This document shows, piece by piece, positions 12,461 through 27,073 of a DNA stretch of 64,000 nucleotides. The position numbers and the translations under genes are program-made. This stretch comes from Xylocopa sonorina (Eukaryota; Arthropoda; Insecta; Hymenoptera; Apidae): assembly GCF_050948175.1 (NCBI RefSeq), contig NW_027490163.1, forward strand, positions 992,001 to 1,056,000. Direction: 5' to 3'. The stretch's first letter is position 1. Every line of letters starts with the position of its first letter. The notes below the pieces were generated by a model. That model saw only the letters and a list, made by a program, of their open reading frames with translations. It did not search any database and was not told the origin of the DNA.

Positions 12461-14721
12461 TACATGACACTTCGCATTGAATATTATATCTTATCACGAA
12501 GCATAGATATGAGATGCGATATCGCGTTTTGAGAAGCATTAGAACTCTATTGCTACGATACATAGATATCTGCAAACGATATTTCCTAGCAAGGAAGATT
12601 CGCATATACATCCTTTTGAAGTGAGTACGAGGCATACATGACACTTCGCAATGAACATTATATCTTATCATGAAACATAGAAGTGAGATGCGATATCGCG
12701 TTGTAAGAAGCATTAGAACTCTATTGCCTCTGCGCGTAGACATCTGCAGACGCTATTTCCTAGCATGGATGTGTCGCATTTACATTCTTTTGTAGTGTAT
12801 ACGAGGTGTACATGACACTTCGCTATGAATATTATATCTTATAACGAAACACAGAAATGAGATGCGATATCGCGATCTAAGAAGTATTAGAACCCTATTG
12901 CTACGATACTCAAGCATCTGCAAACGCTATTTTCTAGCAAGGAAGTGTCGCATTTACATTCGTTTGGAGTGAATACGAGGTATACATGACACTTCGCAAT
13001 GAATATTATATCTTATCACCAAACATAGAAATGAAATGTGACATCTCGTTTTAAGAAGCATTAGGACACTTTTGCTACGATACGTAGACATCTGCAAACG
13101 CTATTTCCTAGCATGGAAACGTCGCATTTACATTTTTTGAAGTGAATACGTGGTATACATGACACTTCGCAATGAATATTATATATTATCACGAAACATA
13201 TAAATGAGATGCGATATCGCGATTTATGTAGCAGTAGAACTCTATTGCTACGATACGTAGACGTCTGCAAACGATATTTCCTAGTAAGCAATAGTAGCAC
13301 TTACATTCTTTTGAAGTGAATACGAGGTATACATGACACTTCGCAATGAATATTATATCTTATCATGAAACATAGAAGAGAGATGCGATATCGCGTTTTA
13401 AGAAGCATTAGAAATCTATGGCCTCGATGCGGAGACATCTGCAAACGCTATTTCCTAGCATGGAAGTGTCGCACTTACATTCTTTTGAAGTGAATACGAT
13501 GTAGACATAATACTTCCCAATGAATATTATATCTTATCATGAAGCATAGAAATGAGATGCGATATCGCGTTTTGAGAAGCATTAGAACTCTATTGCTACG
13601 ATACGTAGATATCTGCAAACGCTATTTCCTAGCAAGGAAGATTCGCATTTACATTCTTTAGAAGTGAATACGAGGTATACGTGACACTTCGCAATGAACA
13701 TTATATCTTCTCATGTGACATAGAATTGAGATGCGATATCGCGTTTTAAGAAGCATTAGAACTCTATTGCCTCGACGCGTAGACATCTGCAGACGCTATT
13801 TCCTAGCATGGATGCGTCGCATTTACATTCTTTTGTAGTGAATACGAGGTGTACATGACACTTCGCCATGAATATTATATCTTATCACGAAGCATAGAAA
13901 TGGGATGCGATATCGCGTTTTGAGGAGCATTAGAACTCTATTGCTACGATACATAGATATCTGGAAACGCTATTTCCTAGCAAGGAAGATGCGCATTTAC
14001 AATCTTTTGAAGTGAATACGAGGTATACATGACACTTCGCAATGAACATTATATCCTATCATGAAACATAGAAGTGAGATGCGATATCGCGATTTAAGAA
14101 GCATTAGAACCCTATTGCCTCGATGCGGAGATATCTGCAAACGCTATTTCCTAGCATGGAAGTGTCGCATTTACATTCTTTTGAAGTGAATTCGTGGTAT
14201 ACATGACACTTCGCTATGAACATTATATCTTCTCATGTGACATAGAATTGAGATGCGATATCGCGTTTTAAGAAGCATTAGAACTCTATTGCCTCGACGC
14301 GTAGACATCTGCAGACGCTATTTCCTAGCATGGAAGTGTCGCATTTACGTTCTTTTGTAGTGAACACGATGTATACATGACACTTCGCAATGAATATTAT
14401 ATCTTATCATGAAACATAGAAGAGAGATGCGATATCGCAATTTAAGAAGCATTAGAACTCTATGGCCTCGATGCGGAGACATCTGCTAACGCTATTTCCT
14501 AGCATGGACGAGTCGCACTTACATTCTTTTGAAGTGAATACGAGGTATACATGACACTTCGCAATGAATATTATATCTTATCACGAAACATATAAATGAG
14601 ATGCGATATCGCGATTTAAGTAGCATTAGAACTCTATTGCTACGATACGTAGACATCTGCAAACGCTATTTCCTAGCAAGCAATAGTCGCATTTACGTTC
14701 TTTTGAAGTGAATACGAGGTA
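12461..14721. repeat. Domain B leading block: 13 monomers
   Basis: The monomers carry the B markers CATAGATATCTGC, CGACGCGTAGACATC and TTTTGTAGTGAA. The stretch from 12983 to about 13500, with GAAATGTGACATCTCG and the one-base-short CATTTTTTGAAG joint, reappears at 19071 inside B unit 1 (offset 6088). The block is therefore a partial earlier copy of the B repertoire. Confidence 0.7.
14548..14721. repeat. Representative 174-bp monomer
   Basis: This is a full-length monomer chosen as a reference, counted from the T of TACATGAC. Landmarks in order are an SspI-type AATATT, the palindrome GCGATATCGC (contains an EcoRV site), AGCATTAG, the inverted repeat CTACG-ATA-CGTAG (contains TACGTA), CTGCAAACGC, AGCAAGC, CGCATTTAC, GAAGTGAATACGAGG. 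Length is exactly 174, or 58 codons, so any frame that is open in one monomer continues in phase into the next. Confidence 0.9.
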
Positions 14722-17700
14722 TACATGACTCTTCGCAATGAATATTATAACATATCTCGGAACATAGAAATGAGATGCGATATCGCGTTCTAAGAAGCAT
14801 TAGAACTCTATTGCTACGATACGTAGGCATCTGCAAACGCTGTGCCCAAGCAAGGAATAGTCGCATTTACATTCTTTTGATGTGAATACGAGGTATACAT
14901 GACACTTCGCAATGAATATTATATCTTATAATGGAACATAGATATGTGATGCGATATCTCGATCTAAGAAGCATTAGAACTCTATTGCCTCGACGCGTAG
15001 ACACCTGCAGACGCTATTTCCTAGCATGGAAGTGTCGCATTTTCATTCTTTTGTAGTGAATGCGAGGTATACATGATACTTCGCAATGAATCTTATATCT
15101 TATCATGAAACACAGAAGTGGGATGCGATATCGCGTTTTAAGAAGCATCAGAAGTCTATGGCCTCGATGCGGAGACATCTGCAAACGCTATTTCCTAGCA
15201 TGGAAGTGTTGCACTTACATTCTTCTGAAGTGAATACGAGGTATACATGACACTCCGCAATGAATATTATATCTTACCATGAAACATAGAAGTGAGATGC
15301 GATATCGCGTTTTAAGAAGCATTAGAACTCTATTGCTACGATACGTAGAGATCTGAATAAGCTATTTCCTGGCAAGGAAGTGTTGCATTTACATTCGTTT
15401 GGAGGGAATACGAGGTATACATGACACATCGCAATGAATATTATATCTTATAATGAATCATAGAAATGAGATGGGATATCGAGATTTAAGTAGCATTAGA
15501 TCTCTATTGCTACGATACGTAGGCATCTGAATACGCCATTTCCTAGCAAGGAAGTGTCGCATTTACATTCGTTTGGAGAGAATACGAGGTACACATGACA
15601 CTTCGCAATGAATATTATATCTTATCATGAATCATAGAAGTGAGATGCGATATCGCGTTTTAAGAAGCATTAGAACCTTACTGCCTCGACGCGTAGACAT
15701 CTGCAGACGCTATTTGCTAGCATGGAAGTGTCGCATTTACATTCTTTTGAAGTGAATACGAGGTACACATGACACTTCGCAATGAATATTATATCTTATC
15801 ACGAAACATATAAATGAGGTGTCATATCGCGATTTAAGTAGCATTAGAACGCTATTGCTACGATACGTAGACATCTGCAAACGCTATTTCCTAGCAAGCA
15901 ATAGTCGCATTTACATTCTTTTGAAGTGAATACAAGGTATACATGACCAATCGCATTGAATATTATATCTTATCACGAAACATAGAAATGAGATGCGATA
16001 TCGCGATTTAAGTAGCATTAGAAATCTATGGCCTCGAAGCGGAGACATCTGCAAACGCTATTTGCTAGCATGGAAGTGTCGCACTTACATTCCTTTGAAG
16101 TGAATACGAGGTATACATGACACTTCGCAATGAATATTATATCTTATCATGAAACATAGAAGAGAGATGCGATATCGCGTTTTAAGAAGCATTAGAACTC
16201 TATTGCTACGATACGTAGAGATCTGAATAAGCTATTTCCTGGCAAGGAAGTGTTGCATTTACATTCGTTTGGAGGGAATACGAGGTATACATGACACATC
16301 GCAATGAATATTATATCTTATAATGAATCATAGAAATGAGATGGGATATCGAGATTTAAGTAGCATTAGATCTCTATTGCTACGATACGTAGGCATCTGA
16401 ATACGCCATTTCCTAGCAAGGAAGTGTCGCATTTACATTCGCTGGAGTGAATGCGAGGTATACATGACACTTCGCAATGAACATTATATCTTATCATGAA
16501 ACATAGAAGAGAGATGCAATATCGCGTTTCAAGAAGCATTAGAACTCTATGGCCTCGATGCGGAGACATCTGCAAACGCTATTTCCGAGCAACGAAGATT
16601 CGCATTTACATTCTTTTGAAGTGAATACGAGGTGTACATGACACTTCGCAATGAATATTATATCTTATCAGGAAACATAGAAATGAGATGCGATATCGCG
16701 TTTTAAGAAATATTAGAAATCTATGGCCTCGAAGCGGAGACATCTGCAAACGCTATTCTCTAGCATGGAAGTGTCGCACTTACATTCCTTTGAAGTGAAT
16801 ACAGGGTATACATGACACTTCGCAATGAATATTATATCCTATCATGAAACATAGAAATGAGATGCGATATCGCGTATTGAGGAGCATTAGTACTCTATTG
16901 CTAAGATACGTAGACATCTGCAAACGCTATTTCCTGGCAAGGAAGATTCGCATTTACCTTCTTTTGAACTGAATACGAGGTATACGTGACACTTCGCAAT
17001 GAACATTATATCTTATCATGTGACATAGAATTGAGATGCGATATCGCGTTTTAAGAAGCATTAGAACTCTATTGTCTCGACGCGTAGACATCTGCAGGCG
17101 CTATTACCTAACATGGAAGTGTCGCATTTACATTCTTTTGTAGTGAACACGAGGTATACATGACACTTCGCAATGAATATTATATCTTATCATGAAACAT
17201 AGAAGAGAGATGCGATATCGCAATTTATGAAGCATTAGAACTCTATGGCCTCGATGCGGAGACATCTGCAAACGCTATTTCCTAGCATGGAAGTGTCGCA
17301 CTTACATTCTTTTGAAGTGAATACGATGTATACATGATACTTCCCAATGAATATTATATCTTATCACGAAGCATAGAAATGAGATTCGATATCGCGTTTT
17401 GAGAAGCATTAGAACTCTATTGCTACGATACATAGATATCTGCAAACGCTATTTCCTAGCAAGGAAGATTCGCATTTACATTCTTTAGAAGTGAATACGA
17501 GGTATACATGACACTTCGCAATGAACATTATATCTTATGATGAAACATAGAAGTGAGATGCGATATCGCGTTTGAAGAAGCATTAGAACTCTATTGCCTC
17601 GACGCGTAGACATCTGCAGACGCTATTTCCTAGCATGGATGCGTCGCATTTACATTCTTTTGTAGTGAATACGAGGTGTACATGACACTTCGCCATGACT

Positions 17701-20700
17701 ATTATATCTTATCACGAAGCATAGAAATGGGATGCGATATCGCGTTTTGAGGAGCATTAGAACTCTATTGCTACGATACATAGATATCTGGAAACGCTAT
17801 TTCCTAGCAAGGAAGATGCGCATTTACATTCTTTTGAAGTGAATACGAGGTATACATGACACTTCGCAATGAATTTTATATCATATCATGAAACATAGAA
17901 GAGAGATGCGATATCGCGTTGTAAGAAGCATAAATACTCTATGGCCTCGAAGCGGAGACATCTGCAAACGCTATTTGCTAGCAAGGAAGTGTCGCATTTA
18001 TATTCGTTTGGAGAGAATACGAGGTATACATGACACTTCGCAATGAATATTATATCTTATCATGAATCATAGAAGTGAGATGCGATATCGCGTTTTAAGA
18101 AGCATTAGAACCTTACTGCCTCGACGCGTAGGCATCTGCAGACGCTATTTGCCAGCATGGAAGTGTCGCATTTACATTCTTTTGAAGTGAATACGAGTTA
18201 CACATGACACTTCGCAATGAATATTATATCTTATCATGAAGCATAGAAATGAGATGCGATATCGCGTCTTAAGAAGCATTAGAACCCTATTGCCTTGATG
18301 TGGAGATATCTGCAAACGCTATTTCCTAGCGAGCAATAGTCGCACTTACATTCTTTTGAAGTGAATACGATGTATACATGACACTTCGTAATGAATATTA
18401 TATCTTATCACGAAACATATAAATGAGGTGTCATATCGCGATTTAAGTAGCATTAGAACGCTATTGCTACGATACGTAGACATCTGCAAACGCTATTTCC
18501 TAGCAAGCAATAGTCGCATTTACATTCTTTTCAAGTGAATACAAGGTATACATGACCAATCGCATTGAATATTATATCTTACCACGAAACATAGAAATGA
18601 GTTGCGATACCGCGATTTAAGTAGCATTAGAAATCAATGGCCTCGATGCGGAGACATCTGCAAACGCTATTCTCTAGCATGGAAGTGTCGCACTTACATT
18701 CCTTTGAAGTGAATACGAGGTATACATGACACTTCGCAATGAATATTATATCTTATCATGAAGCATAGAAATGAGATGCGATATCGCGTATTGAGGAGCA
18801 TTAGAACTCTATTGCTACGATACGTAGACATCTGCAAACGCTATTTCCTAGCATGGAAGTGTCGCATTTACATTCTTTTGTAGTGAACACGAGGTATACA
18901 TGACACTTCGCAATGAATATTATATCTTATCATGAAACATAGAAGAGAGATGCGATATCACAATTTTTGAAGCATTAGAACTCTATGGCCTCGATGCGGA
19001 GACATCTGCAAACGCTATTTCCTAGCATGGAAGTGTCGCACTTACATTCTTTTGAAGTGAATACGAGGTATACATGACACTTCGCAATGAATATTATATC
19101 TTATCACTAAACATAGAAATGAAATGTGACATCTCGTTTTAAGAAGCATTAGGACTCTTTTGCTACGATACGTAGACATCTGCAAACGCTATTTCCTAGG
19201 ATGGAAACGTCGCATTTACATTTTTTGAAGTGAATACGAGGTATACATGACACTTCGCAATGAATATTATATCTTATCACGAAACATATAAATGAGATGC
19301 GATATCGCGATTTATGTAGCAGTAGAACACTATTGCTACGATACGTAGACATCTGCAAACGCTATTTCCTAGTAAGCAATAGTAGCACTTACATTCTTTT
19401 GAAGTGAATACGAGGTATACATGACACTTCGCAATGAATATTATGTCTTATCATGAAACATAGAAGAGAGATGCGATATCGCGTTTTAAGAAGCATTAGA
19501 AATCTATGGCCTCGATGCGGAGACATCTGCAAACGCTATTCTCTAGCATGGAAGTGTCGCACTTACATTCCGTTGTAGTGAATACGAGGTATACATGACA
19601 CTTCGCAATGAATATTATATCTTATCATGAAGCATAGAAATGAGATGCGATATCGCGTATTGAGGAGCATTAGAACTCTACTGCTACGATACGTAGACAT
19701 CTGCAAACGCTATTTCCTAGCAAGGAAGATTCGCATTTACCTTCTTTTGAAGTGAATACGAGGTATACGTGACACTTCACAATGAACATTATATCTTATC
19801 ATGTGACATAGAATTGAGATGCGATGTCGCGTTTTAAGAGGCATTAGAACTCTATTGCCTCGACGCGTAGACATCTGCAGACGCTATTGCTTAACATGGA
19901 AGTGTCGCATTTACATTCTTTTGTAGTGAACACGAGGTATACATGACACTTCGCATTGAATATTATATCTTATCATGAAACATAGAAGAGAGATGCGATA
20001 TCGCAATTTAAGAAAGCATTAGAACTCTATGGCCTCGATGCGGAGACATCTGCAAACGCTACTTCCTAGCATGGAAGTGTCGCACTTACATTCTTTTGAA
20101 GTGAATACGAGGTATACATGACACTTCCCAATGAATATTATATCTTATCACGAAGCATAGAAATGAGATGCGATATCGCGTTTTGAGAAGCATTAGAACT
20201 CTATTGCTACGATACATAGATATCTGCAAACGCTATTTCCTAGCAAGGAAGATTCGCATTTACATTCTTTTGAAGTGAATACGAGGTATACATGACACTT
20301 CGCAATGAACATTATATCTTATCATGAAACATAGAAGTGAGATGCGATATCGCGTTTTAAGAAGCATTAGAACTCTATTGCCTCGACGCGTAGACATCTG
20401 CTGACGCTATTTCCTAGCAAGCAATAGTCGCATTTACATTCTTTTGAAGTGAACACGAGGTATACATGACACTTCGCAATGAATATTATATCTTATCATG
20501 AAACATAGAAGAGAGATGCGATATCGCGTTTTGAGAAGCATTAGAACTCTATTGCTACGATACATAGATATCTGGAAACGCTATTTCCTAGCAAGGAAGA
20601 TGCGCATTTACATTCTTTTGAAGTGAATACCAGGTATACATGACACTTCGCAATGGACATTATATCTTATCATGTAACATAGGAGTGAGATGCGATAGCG

Positions 20701-20984
20701 CGTTTTAGGAAGCATTATAACCCTATCGCATCGATGCGGAGATATTTGCAAACGCTATTTCCTTGCATGGAAGTGTCGCATTTACATTTCCTTGAAGTGA
20801 ATTCGAGGTTTACATGACACTTCGGAACGAATATTATAACTTATCACGAAACATAGAAATGAAATGCGATATCGCGATATAAGAAGCATTAGAACTCTAT
20901 TGCTACGATACGTAGGCATCTGCAAACGCTTTTTCCTAGCAAGGGAGATTCGCATTTACATTCTTTTGAAGTGAATACGAGGTA
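14722..20984. repeat. Domain B unit 1: 36-monomer HOR, 6263 bp
   Basis: The unit opens with the ATAACATATCTCGG monomer, followed by the rare CGCTGTGCCCAAGC monomer at 14841. Both recur at 20985 and 21104, which gives the 6263-bp period. Internal features include a 5-monomer local duplication (sequence around 15320-15560 recurs around 16190-16430) and a two-monomer patch of domain A type starting near 16440. There is a 173-bp monomer at 19071 (short T run) and a 175-bp monomer at 19940 (AGAAAGCATT). Confidence 0.8.
16440..16700. repeat. Domain A-type patch inside domain B
   Basis: Here the sequence reads GGAGTGAATGCGAGG, then a monomer with GCAATATCGCGTTTCAAG and CCGAGCAACGAAGATTCGC, then a GGTGTACATGAC joint followed by TTATCAGGAAACATAG. 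This succession is exactly that of domain A at 7591-7830 and is not found in the neighbouring B monomers. Its left edge carries CGCTGGAG where both parents have CGTTTGGAG, making this joint one base short. Confidence 0.75.
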
Positions 20985-23900
20985 TACATGACACTTCGCA
21001 ATGAATATTATAACATATCTCGGAACATAGAAATGAGATGCGATATTGCGTTCTAAGAAGCATTAGAACTCTATTGCTACGATACGTAGGCATCTGCAAA
21101 CGCTGTGCCCAAGCAAGGAATAGTCGCATTTACATTCTTTTGATGTGAATACGAGGTATACATGACACTTCGCAATGAATATTATATCTTATAATGGAAC
21201 ATAGATATGTGATGCGATATCTCGATCTAAGAAGCATTAGAACTCTATTGCCTCGACGCGTAGACACCTGCAGACGCTATTTCCTAGCATGGAAGTGTCG
21301 CATTTTCATTCTTTTGTAGTGAATACGAGGTATACATGATACTTCGCAATGAATCTTATATCTTATCATGAAACACAGAAGTGGGATGCGATATCGCGTT
21401 TTAAGAAGCATCAGAAGTCTATGGCCTCGATGCGGAGACATCTGCAAACGCTATTTCCTAGCATGGAAGTGTTGCACTTACATTCTTCTGAAGTGAATAC
21501 GAGGTATACATGACACTCCGCAATGAATATTATATCTTACCATGAAACATAGAAGTGAGATGCGATATCGCGTTTTAAGAAGCATTAGAACTCTATTGCT
21601 ACGATACGTAGAGATCTGAATAAGCTATTTCCTGGCAAGGAAGTGTTGCATTTACATTCGTTTGGAGGGAATACGAGGTATACATGACACATCGCAATGA
21701 ATATTATATCTTATAATGAATCATAGAAATGAGATGGGATATCGAGATTTAAGTAGCATTAGATCTCTATTGCTACGATACGTAGGCATCTGAATACGCC
21801 ATTTCCCAGCAAGGAAGTGTCGCATTTACATTCGTTTGGAGAGAATACGAGGTACACATGACACTTCGCAATGAATATTATATCTTATCATGAATCATAG
21901 AAGTGAGATGCGATATCGCGTTTTAAGAAGCATTAGAACCTTACTGCCTCGACGCGTAGACATCTGCAGACGCTATTTGCTAGCATGGAAGTGTCGCATT
22001 TACATTCTTTTGAAGTGAATACGAGGTACACATGACACTTCGCAATGAATATTATATCTTATCATGAAGCATAGAAATGAGATGCGATATCGCGATTTAA
22101 GTAGCATTAGAAATCTATGGCCTCGAAGCGGAGACATCTGCAAACGCTATTTGCTAGCATGGAAGTGTCGCACTTACATTCCTTTGAAGTGAATACGAGG
22201 TATACATGACACTTCGCAATGAATATTATATCTTATCATGAAACATAGAAGAGAGATGCGATATCGCGTTGTAAGAAGCATTAAAACTCTATGGCCTCGA
22301 TGCGGAGACATCTGCAAACGCTATTTCTTAGCATGGAAGTGTCGCACTTACATTCCTTTGAAGTGAATACGAGATATACATGACACTTCGCAATGAATAT
22401 TATATCTTATCACGAAACACAGAAATGAGATGCGATATCGCGATCTAAGAAGTATTAGAACCCTATTGCTACGATACTCAAGCACCTGCAAACGCTATTT
22501 TGTAGCAAGGAAGTGTCGCATTTACATTCTTCTGAAGTGAATACGAGGTATACATGACACTTCGCAATGAATATTATATCTTATCATGGAACATAGAAGA
22601 GAGATGCGATATCGCGTTTTAAGTAGCATTAGAAATCTATGGCCTCGAAGCGGAGACATCTGCAAACGCTATTTGCTAGCATGGAAGTGTCGCACTTACA
22701 TTCCTTTGAAGTGAATACGAGGTATACATGACACTTCGCAATGAATATTATATCTTATCATGGAACATAGAAGAGAGATGCGATATCGCGTTTTAAGAAA
22801 TATTAGAAATCTATGGCCTCGAAGCGGAGACATCTGCAAACGCTATTCTCTAGCATGGAAGTGTCGCACTTACATTCCTTTGAAGTGAATACAGGGTATA
22901 CATGACACTTCGCAATGAATATTATATCCTATCATGAAGCATAGAAATGAGATGCGATATCGCGTATTGAGGAGCATTAGTACTCTATTGCTAAGATACG
23001 TAGACATCTGCAAACGCTATTTCCTGGCAAGGAAGATTCGCATTTACCTTCTTTTGAAGTGAATACGAGGTATACGTGACACTTCGCAATGAACATTATA
23101 TCTTATCATGTGACATAGAATTGAGATGCGATATCGCGTTTTAAGAAGCATTAGAACTCTATTGTCTCGACGCGTAGACATCTGCAGGCGCTATTACCTA
23201 ACATGGAAGTGTCGCATTTACATTCTTTTGTAGTGAACACGAGGTATACATGACACTTCGCAATGAATATTATATCTTATCATGAAACATAGAAGAGAGA
23301 TGCGATATCGCAATTTATGAAGCATTAGAACTCTATGGCCTCGATGCGGAGACATCTGCAAACGCTATTTCCTAGCATGGAAGTGTCGCACTTACATTCT
23401 TTTGAAGTGAATACGATGTATACATGATACTTCCCAATGAATATTATATCTTATCACGAAGCATAGAAATGAGATTCTATATCGCGTTTTGAGAAGCATT
23501 AGAACTCTATTGCTACGATACATAGATATCTGCAAACGCTATTTCCTAGCAAGGAAGATTCGCATTTACATTCTTTAGAAGTGAATACGAGGTATACATG
23601 ACACTTCGCAATGAACATTATATCTTATCATGAAACATAGAAGTGACATGCGATATCGCGTTTGAAGAAGCATTAGAACTCTATTGCCTCGACGCGTAGA
23701 CATCTGCAGACGCTATTTCCTAGCATGGATGCGTCGCATTTACATTCTTTTGTAGTGAATACGAGGTGTACATGACACTTCGCCATGACTATTATATCTT
23801 ATCACGAAGCATAGAAATGGGATGCGATATCGCGTTTTGAGGAGCATTAGAACTCTATTGCTACGATACATAGATATCTGGAAACGCTATTTCCTAGCAA

Positions 23901-25160
23901 GGAAGATGCGCATTTACATTCTTTTGAAGTGAATACGAGGTATACATGACACTTCGCAATGAATTTTATATCATATCATGAAACATAGAAGAGAGATGCG
24001 ATATCGCGTTGTAAGAAGCATTAATACTCTATGGCCTCGAAGCGGAGACATCTGCAAACGCTATTTGCTAGCAAGGAAGTGTCGCATTTATATTCGTTTG
24101 GAGAGAATACGAGGTATACATGACACTTCGCAATGAATATTATATCTTATCATGAATCATAGAAGTGAGATGCGATATCGCGTTTTAAGAAGCATTAGAA
24201 CCTTACTGCCTCGACGCGTAGGCATCTGCAGACGCTATTTGCCAGCATGGAAGTGTCGCATTTACATTCTTTTGAAGTGAATACGAGTTACACATGACAC
24301 TTCGCAATGAATATTATATCTTATCATGAAGCATAGAAATGAGATGCGATATCGCGTCTTAAGAAGCATTAGAACTCTATTGCTACGATACATAGATATC
24401 TGCAAACGCTATCTCCTAGCAAGGAAGATTCGCATTTACATTCTTTTGAAGTGAATACGAGGTATACATGACACTTCGCAATGAACATTATATCTTATCA
24501 TGAAACATAGAAGTGAGATGCGATATCGCGTTTTAAGAAGCATTAGAACTCTATTGCCTCGACGCGTAGACATCTGCAGACGCTATTTCCTAGCAAGCAA
24601 TAGTCGCATTTACATTCTTTTGAAGTGAACACGAGGTATACATGACACTTCGCAATGAATATTATATCTTATCATGAAACATAGAAGAGAGATGCGATAT
24701 CGCGTTTTGAGAAGCATTAGAACTCTATTGCTACGATACATAGATATCTGGAAACGCTATTTCCTAGCAAGGAAGATGCGCATTTACATTCTTTTGAAGT
24801 GAATACGAGGTATACATGACACTTCGCAATGGACATTATATCTTATCATGTAACATAGGAGTGAGATGCGATAGCGCGTTTTAGGAAGCATTATAACCCT
24901 ATCGCATCGATGCGGAGATATTTGCAAACGCTATTTCCTTGCATGGAAGTGTCGCATTTACATTTCTTTGAAGTGAATTCGAGGTTTACATGACACTTCG
25001 GAACGAATATTATAACTTATCACGAAACATAGAAATGAAATGCGATATCGCGATATAAGAAGCATTAGAACTCTATTGCTACGATACGTAGGCATCTGCA
25101 AACGCTATTTCCTAGCAAGCAATAGTCGCATTTACATTCTTTTGAAGTGAACACGAGGTA
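20985..25160. repeat. Domain B unit 2: 24-monomer deleted copy, 4176 bp
   Basis: The unit aligns to B unit 1 at offset 6263 up to about 22028. It then lacks one monomer (the equivalent of 15766) and follows unit 1 at offset 6090 from about 22780 to 24360. It then lacks eleven more monomers and follows at offset 4176. The arithmetic closes: 36 - 1 - 11 = 24 monomers, and 24 x 174 = 4176. Between about 22203 and 22725 the two units differ in monomer content. Confidence 0.8.
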
Positions 25161-25771
25161 TACATGACACTTCGCAATGAATATTATATCTCATCATGAA
25201 ACATAGAAGAGAGATGCGATGTCGCGTTTTAAGAAGCTTTAGAAATCTATTGCCTCGATGCGGAGACATCTGCAAACGCTATTTCCTACCATGGAAGTGT
25301 CGCACTTACATTATTTTGAAGTGAATACGAGGTATACATGACACTTCCCAATGAATATTATATCTTATAATGAATCATAGAAATGAGATGGGATATCGAG
25401 ATTTAAGTAGCATTAGATCTCTATTGCTACGATACATAGATATCTGCAAACGCTATTTCCTAGCAAGGAAGATTCGCATTTACATTCTTTTGAAGTGAAT
25501 ACGAGGTATACATGACACTTCGCAATGAGTATTATATCTTATCATGAAACATAGAAGTGAGATGCGATATAGCGTTTGAAGAAGCATTAGAACTCTATTG
25601 CCTCGACGCGTAGACATCTGCAGACGCTATTTCCTAGCATGGAAGTGTCGCCTTTACAATCTTATGAAGTGAATACGAGGTGTACATGACACTTCGCAAT
25701 GAATATTACATCTTATCACGAAACATAGAAATGAGGTGCGATATCGCGTTCTAAGAAGCTTTAGAGCTCTA
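25161..25771. repeat. B-to-C junction monomers
   Basis: Three to four monomers join the B and C domains. The 25335 monomer again carries the rare GATGGGATATCGAGATTTAAG type of B (also at 15471 and 21734). The 25683 monomer changes to C type in mid-monomer at about 25772, at the shared words TTGCTTCGATACGCAGAC. Confidence 0.65.
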
Positions 25772-27073
25772 TTGCTTCGATACGCAGACATCTGGAAACG
25801 CATTTCGTAGCGAGGAGGTATGGCATTTACATTCATTTGAAGTGTAAGCGAGGTATACATGCTACAACGCAATGAATATTATATCTTATCATGAAACATA
25901 GAAATGAGATGCGATATCGCGATCTAAGAAGTGTCACAACTCCAATTCTGCGATACGAAGACATCTGCAATCGCCATTTCCTAGCAAGGAAGTGTCGCAT
26001 TTACATTCATTTGAAGTGAATAAGAGGTATAAGTGATACTTCGTAATGAATAATAGATCTTATCACGAAACATAGAAATAAGATACGATATGGTGTTTTC
26101 GGAATCTTTAGAACTCTATTGCTTCGATACGTAGACATTTGCAAACGCTATTACCTAGCAAGGAAGTGTCGCATTTACATTCTTTTGAAAGGAATACGAT
26201 GTATACATGACGCTTCGCAATGAATATTATATCTTATCATAAAACGTAGAAATACGATGCGACATCCCGTTATAAAGAACATTATAACTCTATTGCTTGG
26301 ATACGTAGACATCTGCAAACGCTATTTCCTAGCAAGGAAGTGTCGCATTTACATTCATTTGAAGTTTAAGCGAGGTATACATGCTACTTCGTAATGAATA
26401 TTGTATCTTATCATGAAACATAGAAATGAGATGCGTCATCTCGTTTTAAGAAGCACTAGAACTCTATTGTTTCGATATGTAGACATCTGCAAACGCTTCT
26501 TCCAAGCAAGGAAGTGTCACATTTACATTCTTTTGAAGTGAATAGGAGTTATACATGACACTTCGCAATGAATATTATACCTTATCATGAAACATAGAAG
26601 TGAGATGCGATATAACGTTTTAAGCAGTATTAGAACTCTATTGCTACGAGACGTAGATATCTGGAGACGCTATTTCCTAGCAAGGAAGTGTCGCATTTAC
26701 ATTCCTCTGAAGTGAATACGAAGCATACATGACACTTCGCAATGAATATTATATCTTATCATGAAACATAGAAATGTGATGCTATATCGCGTTTAAAGAA
26801 GTGTCAGAACTCTATTTCTACGATACAAAGACACCTGCAAACGCTATTTCCTAGCAAGGAATTGTCGCTTTTACATTCTTTTGAAGTGAATACGAGGTAT
26901 ACATGACATTTCGCAATGGATATTATGTCTTATCATGAAACATAGAAATATGATGCGACATCACGTTTTAAGAAGCATTAGATGTCTATTGCCTCGATAC
27001 GCGGACATCTGCAAACGCTATTTCCTAGCAAGGAAGTGTCGCACTTACATTCTTTTGAAGTGAATACGAGGTA

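Noticed and set aside
12432..19358. Minus-strand open frames of 69-103 codons in domain B (12432-12743, 13061-13300, 16366-16575, 19149-19358)
   Set aside because: These are antisense readings of the same monomers, with recurring RYRIS and EVSC words that follow the 58-codon period. They are chance open frames in low-stop monomer variants.
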